From Marinomonas lutimaris (GTDB taxonomy: Bacteria > Pseudomonadota > Gammaproteobacteria > Pseudomonadales > Marinomonadaceae): DNA of 64,000 bases. This document shows, piece by piece, positions 46,172 through 55,915 of this stretch. The notes under the pieces were generated by a model. The model was not told the DNA's origin. It ran no database searches and worked only from the letters and a program-made list of their open reading frames with translations. The DNA is taken from the NCBI RefSeq assembly GCF_019426345.1, contig NZ_JAHLLW010000005.1, positions 124,001 to 188,000 on the forward strand, read 5' to 3'. The first letter of the stretch is position 1. Each line of letters begins with the position of its first letter. Both the position numbers and the translations under genes were made by a program.

Positions 46172-48769
46172 TTAATTGTTTATTGATTCTGATAATGCTT
46201 TTAGTTTTGGTGCTTTTTGGATTTCGTCAGCGACTAATTTCGCAACCGCTTTAGCGCCTTGTTCTTGGAAATGGGTAATATCTGGTTTATCTAATCTACC
46301 GGTTCGGTCTTTGTAATAAGGGTATTTAGCTGGGTCGACCGCTAACCAATAATCTTTCCACTTATCCTCTCCTAGTCTATTAGCAAGCTCTATTGAACGT
46401 GTTTCTATATCTAATAAAATCGAGCTGTTTGCTTGGGCTGTGTCTTTAATGGTTTGGCTATAATTGCCAATAAAGGCAAATCCTTTGGTGTTATTTTGCT
46501 TAGTAAGGTGAGTAGAAATTACAGTGAATTTATCTTTTCCTTTCATAGTTTTCACCCGAGTTACGGGCGTTAGTAGAACTGGTGTGATTTGATGTAACTG
46601 GGCATAGTCAATAAAGATCTCCAGTGAGCGCTGGAATGAAAGGCTTTCTTGGCCTGCTGGTGCTTGTATTTGGCCATCGGCATCATTCGGATAGGTACAG
46701 GTGTTGGCGACATCATGAGGGCCGCGTCCAGCGCTGCTCGCGTCACATTTTTCGTCATTGTGACCAAATTGGATAAATAGATAGTCTCCATGACGCATCA
46801 TGCTGCTGATGTAGCGAAACCAGCCTTGATTATAATAGGAGCGAGAGCTACGGCCAGATTGTGCGCCATTAATAACTTGTACTTTCGTGGCGTCAAAATT
46901 TTCTTGGAAGGTTTGTCCCCAGCCCATGCGTGGGGCAACGACTTGTGGGTAATTTGACGCTGTCGAGTCGCCAATGATAAATACTCTATGTGGAGCGAGA
47001 TCGACCTGCTGCTGTTTATTTTGAGTGGCATTGAGATCAAACTCGGTCACTTTTCCTTTTAAATCAGGGACGAGTAGAGGTTGAAAAAAGCGATCCATTA
47101 AAGTGCTATCAGCCACTTCGCCAGTCTTAGTTTGATAATTTCGATTGCTCCACAGCCATTGTGTTAATTGAGCAAAGGCTGATTGCCACTCAGGCTCATA
47201 ATGTACCGGATCGAAATGTTTTGGTAATCCTAACTCTTTTAAGCTGTCATCAAACCCTTGATGAAAACGCGCTACAGACAAAGCATATTCTATTGCCGAA
47301 AAGGCGAGTGGTAGTTTTGGGGAGGACACAACTTGTTGAGGACCTAAGTAACCCGATGCCGTTGCTGTATCCGATAAGATTAGGTCACTAAACGGATTAA
47401 TATTGATATTAATGTTTTGCTCGAGTTGTGGCTTGGTCGGAGCATAGAGGGCAGCCATGCATATTCCGCGTAATGTGTTATTGCTTAAACAATCAGAGTT
47501 CTGTTCAGCTGCGGAGACGACGAAAGGCGGGATGAAGTCTTTTATTTTAAGTTGATAAGCTCCATGTCTATCTGTAGTGGTTGATGCCTTTTTACCATAT
47601 TGATCGCTCAAGGTTATTTGGGCTGGAAATTTCATTAGATGGGCGCTTACAATGCCTTTGATAGTCGTGTTTTGGGTGGCCAGAAAAATCGGCTGCCAGC
47701 CATCAAGCATGTTATCAATGGTAAACTCAGCGGCTTCTTTATCACTCAGTTGAGGGCGATAGCCTTGTTTTGACGCGCCTGCTCCATAGCTTTTATATTC
47801 ACTAAAACGCGCACCGTCTTCAGGTGTAAACCAAATAGATTGTCCATTGATGTCCTTGCCATGCATTTTATCCCAGCCATAGATGTGATCATCCATTTCT
47901 GTGTTGATAAAGGTGCTCGAGCCCATAGCAAACGGGTCGGCATAACGACCATCTTGGAAAGTAGTGGTTGGGTGCCAAGGGCGACCAAGAGCGTAGCTAG
48001 CTGCTGGAACGCGGCCGTCTTCTTTGATCAAGCGGCTGTTGATGAAGACTAAACCAAAAGCTTGTTTGTCATTAGTGCTTGGTGCTGTTAAATAACCTAA
48101 AGGAAGCTCTTTGTTTGGGCGATAACGTGCGACTATGTCGCTATTATCAAAAACCACCAAGCCGTTGCCGAAAATAAAATCGACAGTGCCGCTAATGCGA
48201 GAGTTATTGAAATAACTTCGGCCACCTTTGCTGTAAAAGGTATCTTGAAAGCCTTCTAGAGACACGTCATAGAAGGTTGATCTATCACTTTGTTTACCAA
48301 GCAATAAGGCGACGGCTTGAGTTTGCTTGATTCTACTTGGATCGTCTTTGGCTTTAGCGTCGTTTGTGAGGTAGTCAAAGTCGTTGCGAATGGTCAGGGA
48401 TTGCGCCGCGAAATCTTTGCCGTTGATTTCGACGACTCGACTGCCTGAAGTGCCTATGTTCTTGCCATTATCATCTTTCATACCCGCTGCAATGGCTTTG
48501 GCTATGATAGTTTTATCTCGTCCAGCACCAACAAAGTGCACGTTATCGCGATCAATAATGACTTGTTCGTTATAGAGTCCAGGCTTGATATATACGCTGT
48601 AAGTACTTTCATCTTCGGGAGCGTTTTTGAGAGCATCCTTGATGCTACTGTATTCACCTGCTTTTGGTGTGGGTGATACGACAGCTTGATATAAGCCAGT
48701 TGCATGAGATTGAAATGGTAGTAGTACACCGACAGTGGCGACTATGCCTATTGCAATAGAGTGTTTCAT
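46172..48769 (-). CDS. Secreted pectin methylesterase (CE8) - SGNH acetylesterase (CE12-like) fusion
   Basis: 865 residues with a Sec signal peptide (about 1-23). Part 1 (about 25-345) is a CE8 pectinesterase: PGLYNEQVIIDR, TQAVALLL, GFQDTFYSKGGRSYF (first Asp), GTVDFIFGN (second Asp) and LGRPWHP (Arg). Part 2 (about 365-440) is a small beta domain like a carboxypeptidase regulatory or Ig module. A 150-residue linker follows. Part 3 (about 598-860) is an SGNH esterase resembling rhamnogalacturonan acetylesterase: IGDSTASNY, NGAQSGRSS, FGHND and DITHF. Both active sites look intact, so it should remove methyl and acetyl groups from pectin in the periplasm or outside. No other pectin gene is nearby. 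Confidence 0.9.
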   Translation of the reverse strand: MKHSIAIGIVATVGVLLPFQSHATGLYQAVVSPTPKAGEYSSIKDALKNAPEDESTYSVYIKPGLYNEQVIIDRDNVHFVGAGRDKTIIAKAIAAGMKDDNGKNIGTSGSRVVEINGKDFAAQSLTIRNDFDYLTNDAKAKDDPSRIKQTQAVALLLGKQSDRSTFYDVSLEGFQDTFYSKGGRSYFNNSRISGTVDFIFGNGLVVFDNSDIVARYRPNKELPLGYLTAPSTNDKQAFGLVFINSRLIKEDGRVPAASYALGRPWHPTTTFQDGRYADPFAMGSSTFINTEMDDHIYGWDKMHGKDINGQSIWFTPEDGARFSEYKSYGAGASKQGYRPQLSDKEAAEFTIDNMLDGWQPIFLATQNTTIKGIVSAHLMKFPAQITLSDQYGKKASTTTDRHGAYQLKIKDFIPPFVVSAAEQNSDCLSNNTLRGICMAALYAPTKPQLEQNINININPFSDLILSDTATASGYLGPQQVVSSPKLPLAFSAIEYALSVARFHQGFDDSLKELGLPKHFDPVHYEPEWQSAFAQLTQWLWSNRNYQTKTGEVADSTLMDRFFQPLLVPDLKGKVTEFDLNATQNKQQQVDLAPHRVFIIGDSTASNYPQVVAPRMGWGQTFQENFDATKVQVINGAQSGRSSRSYYNQGWFRYISSMMRHGDYLFIQFGHNDEKCDASSAGRGPHDVANTCTYPNDADGQIQAPAGQESLSFQRSLEIFIDYAQLHQITPVLLTPVTRVKTMKGKDKFTVISTHLTKQNNTKGFAFIGNYSQTIKDTAQANSSILLDIETRSIELANRLGEDKWKDYWLAVDPAKYPYYKDRTGRLDKPDITHFQEQGAKAVAKLVADEIQKAPKLKALSESINN

Positions 48770-48935
48770 TGTTATCCCTCACATTTTTATTCTTATCTTG
48801 ATTGGGTGTTGTGGTGCTTTTACTGCTTTTTGTAAAAGATCACTTTTTGTTCAAGGTAAGAATATAGCTGAAGGGAAATAATTGAAACAGTGTTTTGTTT
48901 ATTTTTATGATGTTTTTCGTTTTTTTATGGCAATA

Positions 48936-48968
48936 AAAAACGCTTAAGGGATTAGTCTTAAGCGTTTT
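48936..48968 (-). terminator. Terminator after tatC
   Basis: AAAACGCTTAAG-GGATTAGT-CTTAAGCGTTTT, with A/T runs on both sides. It lies 25 bases past the tatC stop and ends the minus-strand tat operon. Confidence 0.9.
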
Positions 48969-48992
48969 ACGTATAGCGTGTGAATGAAGGTA

Positions 48993-49772
48993 TTATTGTT
49001 GGCTTGCTTTGGATCTCTCGCTTTCTTCTTTTTCTTCGCTACCATCAACCACAACCTTTACAGTTCGGCCAGCAATGAGTCCAAGTTCGAATAACAGCCA
49101 CATTGGGATAGCCAGCAAGGTTTGCGAAAAAATATCAGGTGGCGTTATGAGCATGCCGACAACGAAACAACCTAGAAAAATATAGGGGCGTTTCTTCGAG
49201 AGCGTCGCAACTGTGGTGACACCCGCCTTAATAAGTAAGTAGGTGGCAACAGGTATTTCAAAGGTCACGCCAAAAGCGAAGAACAGTTTTAAGACAAAGT
49301 TCAGGTAGTTATTAATGTCTGTCATAACGGTCACTTCACCAGGCCCGACAGTCGTGAAAAAGCCAAAAATCAATGGTAAAACGACGAAGTACGCAAACAG
49401 AACGCCAGCATAAAAAAGGAAAATACTGGAAACCAATAGTGGAATCGCAATTTGTTTTTCGTTTTTATACAGAGCTGGTGCAATAAAGGACCAAGCCTGA
49501 AAAAGAGTATAAGGAACCGATATTAGTACAGCGACGGCAAAGGTTAGCTTGAGTGGCGCAAGAAAGGGTGATGCTACTTCTGTTGCAATCAAGGAGCTAC
49601 CAGGCGGGAGTAACAGTCGTAGTGGTTCAGAGACAATCAGATATAAATCATTGGCAAAAGAATATAAGCCGATGAAGAGGATAAGTATCGCCAGAACACA
49701 CTTTAATAAACGATTTCTTAGCTCGATAAGATGAGCGACAAGTGGTGCTTGATTGGAAGAATCTGTACTCAT
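48993..49772 (-). CDS. tatC: Twin-arginine translocase subunit TatC
   Basis: 259 residues with six membrane spans. HLIELRNRLLKC near residue 15 and FAFGVTFEIPVATYLL near residue 165 (with the conserved Glu) are TatC hallmarks. It recognises twin-arginine signal peptides together with TatB. The C-terminal tail is acidic and basic. It is the last gene of the tatABC run. Confidence 0.97.
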   Translation of the reverse strand: MSTDSSNQAPLVAHLIELRNRLLKCVLAILILFIGLYSFANDLYLIVSEPLRLLLPPGSSLIATEVASPFLAPLKLTFAVAVLISVPYTLFQAWSFIAPALYKNEKQIAIPLLVSSIFLFYAGVLFAYFVVLPLIFGFFTTVGPGEVTVMTDINNYLNFVLKLFFAFGVTFEIPVATYLLIKAGVTTVATLSKKRPYIFLGCFVVGMLITPPDIFSQTLLAIPMWLLFELGLIAGRTVKVVVDGSEEKEESERSKASQQ

Positions 49773-49808
49773 AATGCGTCACATGTCCGCGCGTAGTTTA
49801 AATAATAG

Positions 49809-50273
49809 TTAGGTTCGAGAAGTCGTCGTTTCGGACGTTTTTTCGATTTCGTCCGTCAATTGGGCTTTAGCTGAGTCCGCATTATCTGCTGTTGCTGATT
49901 CATCCGTCATGGATAGTGGCGCTTCTTTTTCAATAGGTGCTGGAGCTATTTTTTCTGCTTTCGGCTTCTCGGTGGTTTTCGTGGACTCTAATTCATCCCT
50001 TTTCGTGTCGTAACCTTCAGGGTAGGGCGTAATGGTATTTTGAATCGCTTGGCCTTCTTTCAAAAGGCGCTGATTGGTCTCGTTAATTTTCTGTTGCAGC
50101 TCTTCATGATCCAGTTGTGCATTAATTTCTCTTTGCACTGAACTGATACTGCGACGAATTTTACGAACCCATAGTCCTGCCGTTTTCGCGGCATGGGGTA
50201 AGCGTTCAGGGCCAAGAATCAAAAGACCAACGACAAAAACAACAAGCAGTTCAGAAAAGCCAATGTCGAACAC
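49809..50273 (-). CDS. tatB: Twin-arginine translocase subunit TatB
   Basis: 154 residues. The N-terminal span MFDIGFSELLVVFVVGLLIL and LGPERLP are TatB-specific, followed by an amphipathic helix and a long acidic, low-complexity tail. It forms the signal-peptide receptor with TatC. Confidence 0.94.
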   Translation of the reverse strand: MFDIGFSELLVVFVVGLLILGPERLPHAAKTAGLWVRKIRRSISSVQREINAQLDHEELQQKINETNQRLLKEGQAIQNTITPYPEGYDTKRDELESTKTTEKPKAEKIAPAPIEKEAPLSMTDESATADNADSAKAQLTDEIEKTSETTTSRT

Positions 50274-50276
50274 AGA

Positions 50277-50495
50277 TTAGGCGCTCTTATCGTCTTTTTT
50301 AACGTCAGCATCAATTACTTTATGCTGGGCTGTTTTTTCTTCTTCGGTACTGCTGTCTTTATCTACTGCTTCTTTAAAGCCTTTGACTGCACCACCTAGA
50401 TCAGAACCGAGGTTCTTGAGTTTTTTGGTACCAAAAATTAGTACAAGAATGGCCAAAACGATTAATAATTGCCAAATACTGATTCCGCCTAACAT
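50277..50495 (-). CDS. tatA: Twin-arginine translocase subunit TatA
   Basis: 72 residues. [22 protein letters not shown] then [15 protein letters not shown] match TatA (membrane span, FGTKKL hinge, amphipathic helix). It oligomerises into the translocation pore. It lies 3 bases before tatB. Confidence 0.95.
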   Translation of the reverse strand: MLGGISIWQLLIVLAILVLIFGTKKLKNLGSDLGGAVKGFKEAVDKDSSTEEEKTAQHKVIDADVKKDDKSA

Positions 50496-50511
50496 AAATT
50501 ACTCCTATTGC

Positions 50512-50844
50512 TTATTTGGTTCGACTGGCTTTTTCGTCTAAGCCAGACAAGTTAAATCTACGTGCTAGTTCATCGAGTATAGCATCTGGGCCAATATCTA
50601 AATGAGATAACATGACAAGTGTGTGAAACCATAGGTCTGCAGTTTCATAAATCAAATCGGATTTATCACCAGATATGGCAGCATCTTTTGCTGCAATAAT
50701 GGTTTCAATGCTTTCTTCGCCTACTTTTTCTAGGATCTTATTTAACCCTTTTGCATGCAGACTAGCAACATAAGAAGAGTCTGCGGCGGCGGCTTTACGT
50801 TGTTCTAGTGTGGCTGCTAATTCAGCCAATACGTCGGATTTCAT
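50512..50844 (-). CDS. hisE: Phosphoribosyl-ATP pyrophosphatase
   Basis: 110 residues. [14 protein letters not shown] and [19 protein letters not shown] are the MazG-like Glu/Asp motifs that bind Mg2+. It performs the second step of histidine synthesis. In Pseudomonas it follows hisI in the same ubiB-tat interval; here hisI is not seen, so PR-AMP cyclohydrolase must be encoded elsewhere. Confidence 0.94.
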   Translation of the reverse strand: MKSDVLAELAATLEQRKAAAADSSYVASLHAKGLNKILEKVGEESIETIIAAKDAAISGDKSDLIYETADLWFHTLVMLSHLDIGPDAILDELARRFNLSGLDEKASRTK

Positions 50845-50860
50845 TATAGTCTCTCAAAGG

Positions 50861-52504
50861 TTACGGTTTTAAGACAAGCAGGTAAAGTCCTACTAAAAAC
50901 AGTCCTAAACTGGTTAAATCAGCGTCTTTTATATGGGTTAAAGAAGCAGGGTCAGTAATAACCCAAGCAGCACCTAAGCTTAATATTCCTAGTAATCGGA
51001 AAGGCGTATTTTGTCGGCCTTTTTTCAGTTCCTTGCCCAGTTCTTCTATTGCCACAGTCTGTGCTTGCATACGCTCTTCTTGGTGCGACATTTGCGATAA
51101 TGCAGTAAATACTAAATTCGGAATTTGTGGTAATTGACCTGCCCATTGTGGTGCTTGTTTGCGGACTTCTTCCATCACGCGTTTTGGCCCCATTTGTTCT
51201 CGCATCCAGCGTTCTAGGAAGGGCTTAGCTGTTACCCATAGATCCAAGTCTGGATAAAGCTGGCGACCCAAGCCTTCAATATTTAGCAGTGTTTTTTCTA
51301 ATAGAACTAACTGGGGTTGCACTTCCATATTAAATCGTCGTGCGGTTTGGAATAAACCAATCAGTACTTGCCCAAAAGAAATGTCTTTCAGCGGTTTGGC
51401 AAACATAGGTTCACAAACACTACGAATAGCAGATTCGAAAGCATGTACTGGCGTGCCTTTAGGTACCCAGCCACTTTCAACATGAAGTTCTGCCACCATG
51501 CGATAATCTCGCTGGAAGAACGCTAATAAATTACGCGCCAAATAGCTTTTATCTGCGTCATCTAGGCTGCCCATGATTGCGCAGTCAATGGCGATATATT
51601 TAGGCTTCTGTGGATTTGTGACATCGACAAAAATATTGCCAGGGTGCATGTCCGCATGGAAAAAACTGTGCGAAAAAACTTGAGTGAAAAAGATCTCCAC
51701 GCCACGTTCTGCCAAGCATTTCATGTCGACATTTGCTTTGTTAAGTGCCGCAATGTCGGCTACCGGAATGCCAGAAATGCGTTCCATAACCATAACGTTA
51801 CGGTGACTGTAATCCCAATAAACTTGAGGCACATACAGCAAGTCTGAATTGGTAAAGTTGCGTTGTAACAAGCCTGTGTTGCCAGCCTCTTTGGCAAGAT
51901 CCAATTCATCAAGAATGGTGTATTCGTAATCTGTTACCACTTCAACCGGTCTTAAGCGACGGCCATCTGCGCTTAAATTGGCAACAAGATGCGCCAAAGT
52001 GTAGAGCAGGCTTATATCTTTACTGATGGTTTTTTCAATTTTCGGACGAATCACTTTAACAACCACGTCTTCGCCAGAATGCAATTTAGCCGTATGGACT
52101 TGTGCAATGGACGCAGAGGCGAGAGGTGTTGCCGAAAATTCAGCGAACAGTTCAGAAACCGGAGCTTTTAAATCTCTTTCGATAATAGCTTGAGCGATGT
52201 GGCCTGGAAAGGCTGGCACTTTGTCTTGCAGCTTCGCCAGTTCATCGGCGATATCATCGTCTAGCAAATCTCGGCGTGTTGATAATATTTGTCCAAACTT
52301 AACAAAAATAGGGCCAAGAGATTCTAATGCCAAGCGAAGGCGCTCGCCTTTATTTTTGCTGGCACGCTTGCGACCAATTGAGCAAACAAGGCCAAGCGTG
52401 TAGCGAATATACCAAGGCAAAATAGCGAATGGAATAAACACATCAAGACGAAAACGCATTACTGTATATAGTATGCGCAGTAAACGGAAAGTACTGATCA
52501 ACAT
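50861..52504 (-). CDS. ubiB: Ubiquinone biosynthesis kinase-like protein UbiB
   Basis: 547 residues. The UbiB/ADCK atypical kinase core is clear: KxGQ motif region [15 protein letters not shown] near residue 70, [20 protein letters not shown] near residue 130 and [11 protein letters not shown] near residue 283. Two membrane segments lie at the C-terminus. It is an ATPase needed for ubiquinone synthesis. It starts 2 bases after the ubiE stop, so they are coupled. Confidence 0.96.
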   Translation of the reverse strand: MLISTFRLLRILYTVMRFRLDVFIPFAILPWYIRYTLGLVCSIGRKRASKNKGERLRLALESLGPIFVKFGQILSTRRDLLDDDIADELAKLQDKVPAFPGHIAQAIIERDLKAPVSELFAEFSATPLASASIAQVHTAKLHSGEDVVVKVIRPKIEKTISKDISLLYTLAHLVANLSADGRRLRPVEVVTDYEYTILDELDLAKEAGNTGLLQRNFTNSDLLYVPQVYWDYSHRNVMVMERISGIPVADIAALNKANVDMKCLAERGVEIFFTQVFSHSFFHADMHPGNIFVDVTNPQKPKYIAIDCAIMGSLDDADKSYLARNLLAFFQRDYRMVAELHVESGWVPKGTPVHAFESAIRSVCEPMFAKPLKDISFGQVLIGLFQTARRFNMEVQPQLVLLEKTLLNIEGLGRQLYPDLDLWVTAKPFLERWMREQMGPKRVMEEVRKQAPQWAGQLPQIPNLVFTALSQMSHQEERMQAQTVAIEELGKELKKGRQNTPFRLLGILSLGAAWVITDPASLTHIKDADLTSLGLFLVGLYLLVLKP

Positions 52505-52506
52505 GG

Positions 52507-53262
52507 CTAGAATTTAAATCCTTTATGAAGCGCAACAATGCCGCCTGTTAAATTTTGGTAGCTGGTGCGTTCAAATCCGACTTCATCCATCATGCCTTTC
52601 AGGGTTTCTTGGTCAGGATGCATACGGATAGATTCGGCAAGGTAACGGTAGCTGTCGGCGTCATTTGCAATCAATTTGCCCATTGCAGGTAGTAGGCGGA
52701 AAGAGTATTGATCATAAACTTGAGATAAAAGCTCTGATTCTGGCTTAGAAAATTCCAAAACTAATAGACGACCACCGGGCTTCAATACGCGATACATAGA
52801 GGCAAGGGCTTTAGATTTGTCAGTGACGTTGCGCAAACCAAATGCAATGGTAATGCAGTCGAAAGTGTCATCAGGGAAGGGAAGTGCTTCAGCATTGGCT
52901 TGAACGAATTTTACGTTACCAACAATGCCTTGATTGGCGAGCTTGTCACGGCCAACTTTCAACATGGAGTCGTTGATGTCGGCAAGGATAACTTGGCCTT
53001 CGCTACCAACAAGGCGAGAAAATTTAACCGTCAAATCACCTGTGCCGCCAGCGATATCTAGGACGCTGTTGCCTGCGCGAACACCGGATTGACTAATAGT
53101 GTGTCGTTTCCAGAGACGGTGAATACCACCGGACATCAAATCATTCATAATGTCGTATTTTGCGGCTACGGAATGAAAAACTTGCGCGACGGCTTTTACT
53201 TTCTCATCAGTTGGGATTTCTTTGAAGCCAAAGTCGGTGGTTTTTTTCTGATCGTCTTGCAT
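52507..53262 (-). CDS. ubiE: Ubiquinone/menaquinone C-methyltransferase UbiE
   Basis: 251 residues. SAM-binding [16 protein letters not shown] near residue 67 and [13 protein letters not shown] near residue 130. It methylates the quinone ring. In E. coli and Pseudomonas the SCP2-domain gene ubiJ lies between ubiE and ubiB; here the two adjoin directly. Confidence 0.97.
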   Translation of the reverse strand: MQDDQKKTTDFGFKEIPTDEKVKAVAQVFHSVAAKYDIMNDLMSGGIHRLWKRHTISQSGVRAGNSVLDIAGGTGDLTVKFSRLVGSEGQVILADINDSMLKVGRDKLANQGIVGNVKFVQANAEALPFPDDTFDCITIAFGLRNVTDKSKALASMYRVLKPGGRLLVLEFSKPESELLSQVYDQYSFRLLPAMGKLIANDADSYRYLAESIRMHPDQETLKGMMDEVGFERTSYQNLTGGIVALHKGFKF

Positions 53263-53425
53263 AAACTACTTCATCCTAGTGGCGGCATCGCTCGCCATTA
53301 TCTTTATTGAATAGCCTTATTGAAAAGCTTGATTTAATCGCTTTATCGATGTTTGACAGCGTTGCGTTCAATGTAAGTGGTTATTGTAACCGCGACAGCA
53401 AAGCTCTGGTACTGCTTTACTTAAA

Positions 53426-54952
53426 CTATTTATTTGCCATGACTCTATTTCGTCCAGCTTCTTTGGCCAAATAGAGTTGTTTGTCCGCTCTGGCGAACAA
53501 GGCTTCTGGTTCTTCTTGAGTCTGAAGTTCAGAGATGCCAATTGAAACTGAAATAGAAACGGGCTCACCTTGCATGTTAAATGGTGTTTTTGCTACGGCA
53601 AGACGAATAGCCTCGGCGCGTTCAACTGCTTGTGTTAGCGTGGTATCAGGAAAAGCAATAACGAACTCTTCGCCACCGTAACGGAACATCAGGTCTTCTT
53701 TTTGTAGAACACTGCGTATTTGTTTTGGTACTAGGCGCAATACCTTATCACCAGCAAGATGCCCCCAAGTATCGTTTACTTTTTTGAAATGATCGATATC
53801 ACAGACCGCTAAGCAAATAGGCTTTTTGGTTTTTTGCATGATTTTGCACAGAGGAAGAATTGCATCTTGATACGCTGTGCGATTTGGTAAATCGGTTAAT
53901 GAGTCTGTCATTGCCTGAGCGAGCTTTTCTTGTAATAGCGAACGCAATGAGGCGGTATCTTTTTCCATTCGCGTTACTTTATTTTTCAGCAAGGTGATAG
54001 ATTGAGTCGCATGTTTTTCCTGCTCTACCATCTGTGTTTTGTATTCTGTCATGGTGCTCGAAATAGTTGATAGCCTTTCGCTAATAAGCGTTTTGAGGCT
54101 GTCTAAATCGTTCGCATCTTGTACTGCCTGAGATGTATCACTGACCTGCACTTGTAACTTGTTACTAAAGCCTTCGCGACTTTCCGATAACGATTTTTGT
54201 GAGCGGTAGCTACTGGTAATGGATTCGTTGATGCTGGCGAGCTGTTTGTTTAGCTGATTAAGATAATTGGTCAGGCTTTCTTGTGTTTTGCCGATGGCAA
54301 TCATGATTAAGTTGATAACTTCATCGAGTAGACCTGGCAGTTGCTGGAGGTTGTTGTTACCTAATAGCGCTTTCTTTAAGTCGACAATATCTTCGTCATA
54401 GTGACTTGGTAGCGATAAGTTATTCATTAACCCTGCAAGTGTATGGCTAATTTGCATCATGATTTCTTGGTCGTTTTTCTGTGACTTATTTTCTATATCA
54501 CGATTAAAAAAACGTTTGAACAATGAATTCTTTGGTTGGCTTATCTCAGTTTGAGTTAAGGTTTTTTCTGCTAATGACAAAAAGCCTTTTAGGAGATGAG
54601 GCCATTGGGAAGATGCTTGCCAATGTAAGCGTATTTGAGCTTCAAGCTGCTTTTTCTCGTTTTGGGGAACTCTTTTATTATCTTGTCTTTCAAGTAGATC
54701 GATAAGTTCTTGTAAGGTATTTCGAACTTGTTTCGCTCTGCTTATTTGGGCTTCGTCACTTTTAATTAGCAATGGCTCAGCATTATTGAGTACATCTTGT
54801 ATTTCTTGAGCGTTCGCGCCCTTTGTTATGGCTTGGCGAATTTGGCGAACAACGGAATCAAGTTCTGGATCGTTCCCTTCAGCTAACATACTTGTTCTGG
54901 AAACGGCTTTACGTAACGCTTCTATCAGTTTGTCACTCGATGATTCCGTCAT
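53426..54952 (-). CDS. Diguanylate cyclase DgcP-like (GGDEF)
   Basis: 508 residues. A conserved helical N-terminal region and coiled coils (about 130-350) precede a GGDEF domain (about 355-505) with RYGGEEF intact, so cyclase activity is likely. The I-site is QKED instead of RxxD, so product inhibition is probably lost. There are no membrane spans. It is next to dsbA, as DgcP is in Pseudomonas aeruginosa, where that cyclase works at the cell pole with FimV. I am confident of the class, less so of orthology. Confidence 0.88.
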   Translation of the reverse strand: MTESSSDKLIEALRKAVSRTSMLAEGNDPELDSVVRQIRQAITKGANAQEIQDVLNNAEPLLIKSDEAQISRAKQVRNTLQELIDLLERQDNKRVPQNEKKQLEAQIRLHWQASSQWPHLLKGFLSLAEKTLTQTEISQPKNSLFKRFFNRDIENKSQKNDQEIMMQISHTLAGLMNNLSLPSHYDEDIVDLKKALLGNNNLQQLPGLLDEVINLIMIAIGKTQESLTNYLNQLNKQLASINESITSSYRSQKSLSESREGFSNKLQVQVSDTSQAVQDANDLDSLKTLISERLSTISSTMTEYKTQMVEQEKHATQSITLLKNKVTRMEKDTASLRSLLQEKLAQAMTDSLTDLPNRTAYQDAILPLCKIMQKTKKPICLAVCDIDHFKKVNDTWGHLAGDKVLRLVPKQIRSVLQKEDLMFRYGGEEFVIAFPDTTLTQAVERAEAIRLAVAKTPFNMQGEPVSISVSIGISELQTQEEPEALFARADKQLYLAKEAGRNRVMANK

Positions 54953-54969
54953 ATCGCCTCATTCTTTTA

Positions 54970-55590
54970 TTATTTTTGACGTTCTTTTTCTATAAGAAAA
55001 TCAACAACTTTGTAGATGTTTTCATTACCATTTGCAGTTTCTGCGCTTACCAAGTATTTACCGTTCACAATTAGTCCTGGTACGCCACGAGCGCCGTAGG
55101 CACGTATTTTTGCATCGGCTTGGCTAAGACGGCTATTTACAGCAAAAGAATTAAATTGCTTACGGAATTCGTCTTCGCTGACGCCATAGTTAGCAAAGAA
55201 AGCGGCCAGCGCATCTTCTGAGTTTAGGTTACGACGTTCAACATGGATAGCGTTAAAAAGATCTGCGCGAATTTTATCTTCTATACCTAATAAATCAGCA
55301 ACATAGAAAGCCTTAGCGTGCGCTAACCAACCACGTCCAAACACAGCTGGCAGGAATTTAAAATCAACATCGCTTGGTAGGTCTTTTTTCCAAGCTTGAG
55401 TAATAGGTTCTAGTTTGTAGCAATGCGGGCATCCGTACCAAAATATCTCAGTTACTTCGATCTTGCTTGGGTCGCTGGTACGAACTGGCGTTTTGATGGT
55501 GGTATAACCGTTACCGTCACTGTATTCAGCAGCAGCGGCTGTCAGTGGGATGAGAAGAGATAGTACTAGTGCTGAAAACAGCTTTATCAT
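54970..55590 (-). CDS. dsbA: Thiol:disulfide interchange protein DsbA
   Basis: 206 residues with signal peptide (about 1-20). The active site is in WYGCPHCYKLEP (CPHC near residue 54), and cis-Pro in RGVPGLIVNGKY near residue 170. It introduces disulfides into periplasmic proteins. It lies 17 bases upstream of the DgcP-like gene on the same strand. Confidence 0.96.
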   Translation of the reverse strand: MIKLFSALVLSLLIPLTAAAAEYSDGNGYTTIKTPVRTSDPSKIEVTEIFWYGCPHCYKLEPITQAWKKDLPSDVDFKFLPAVFGRGWLAHAKAFYVADLLGIEDKIRADLFNAIHVERRNLNSEDALAAFFANYGVSEDEFRKQFNSFAVNSRLSQADAKIRAYGARGVPGLIVNGKYLVSAETANGNENIYKVVDFLIEKERQK

Positions 55591-55915
55591 GGGGGACTCC
55601 TAGTCGAATTAATGGTTTCGTTAACTTATAAAGGTATTCTTACATCATGCACAGAATTACAACAGAATACGATTCCATCAAAGACTTAAGGTTCTAATTT
55701 TCCAGTAAGTTTACATAAAACTTACATTATTGAAATCAATTGTTCGGTCGTTATTTGTCTTGTTTTGTAAATCCTTGCCTCTATTGTGTTCATTTGTCCG
55801 TTATAGAGGCGGCTAACTGAGTTTAACATGGCATATTTTCATGTTTGCTGGCATTATATACAGCAATTGAAATAAACCTGAATGCAAATCCGAATCTATT
55901 GACGAATATCAACTT
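55591..55915. other. 325-base gap between dsbA and engB
   Basis: The only structure seen is the inverted repeat GCCTCTAT (55777-55784) and ATAGAGGC (55803-55810), loop 18 bases, with no T run. Spot 42-like sequence, which lies before engB in enterics, is not recognisable. Confidence 0.4.
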
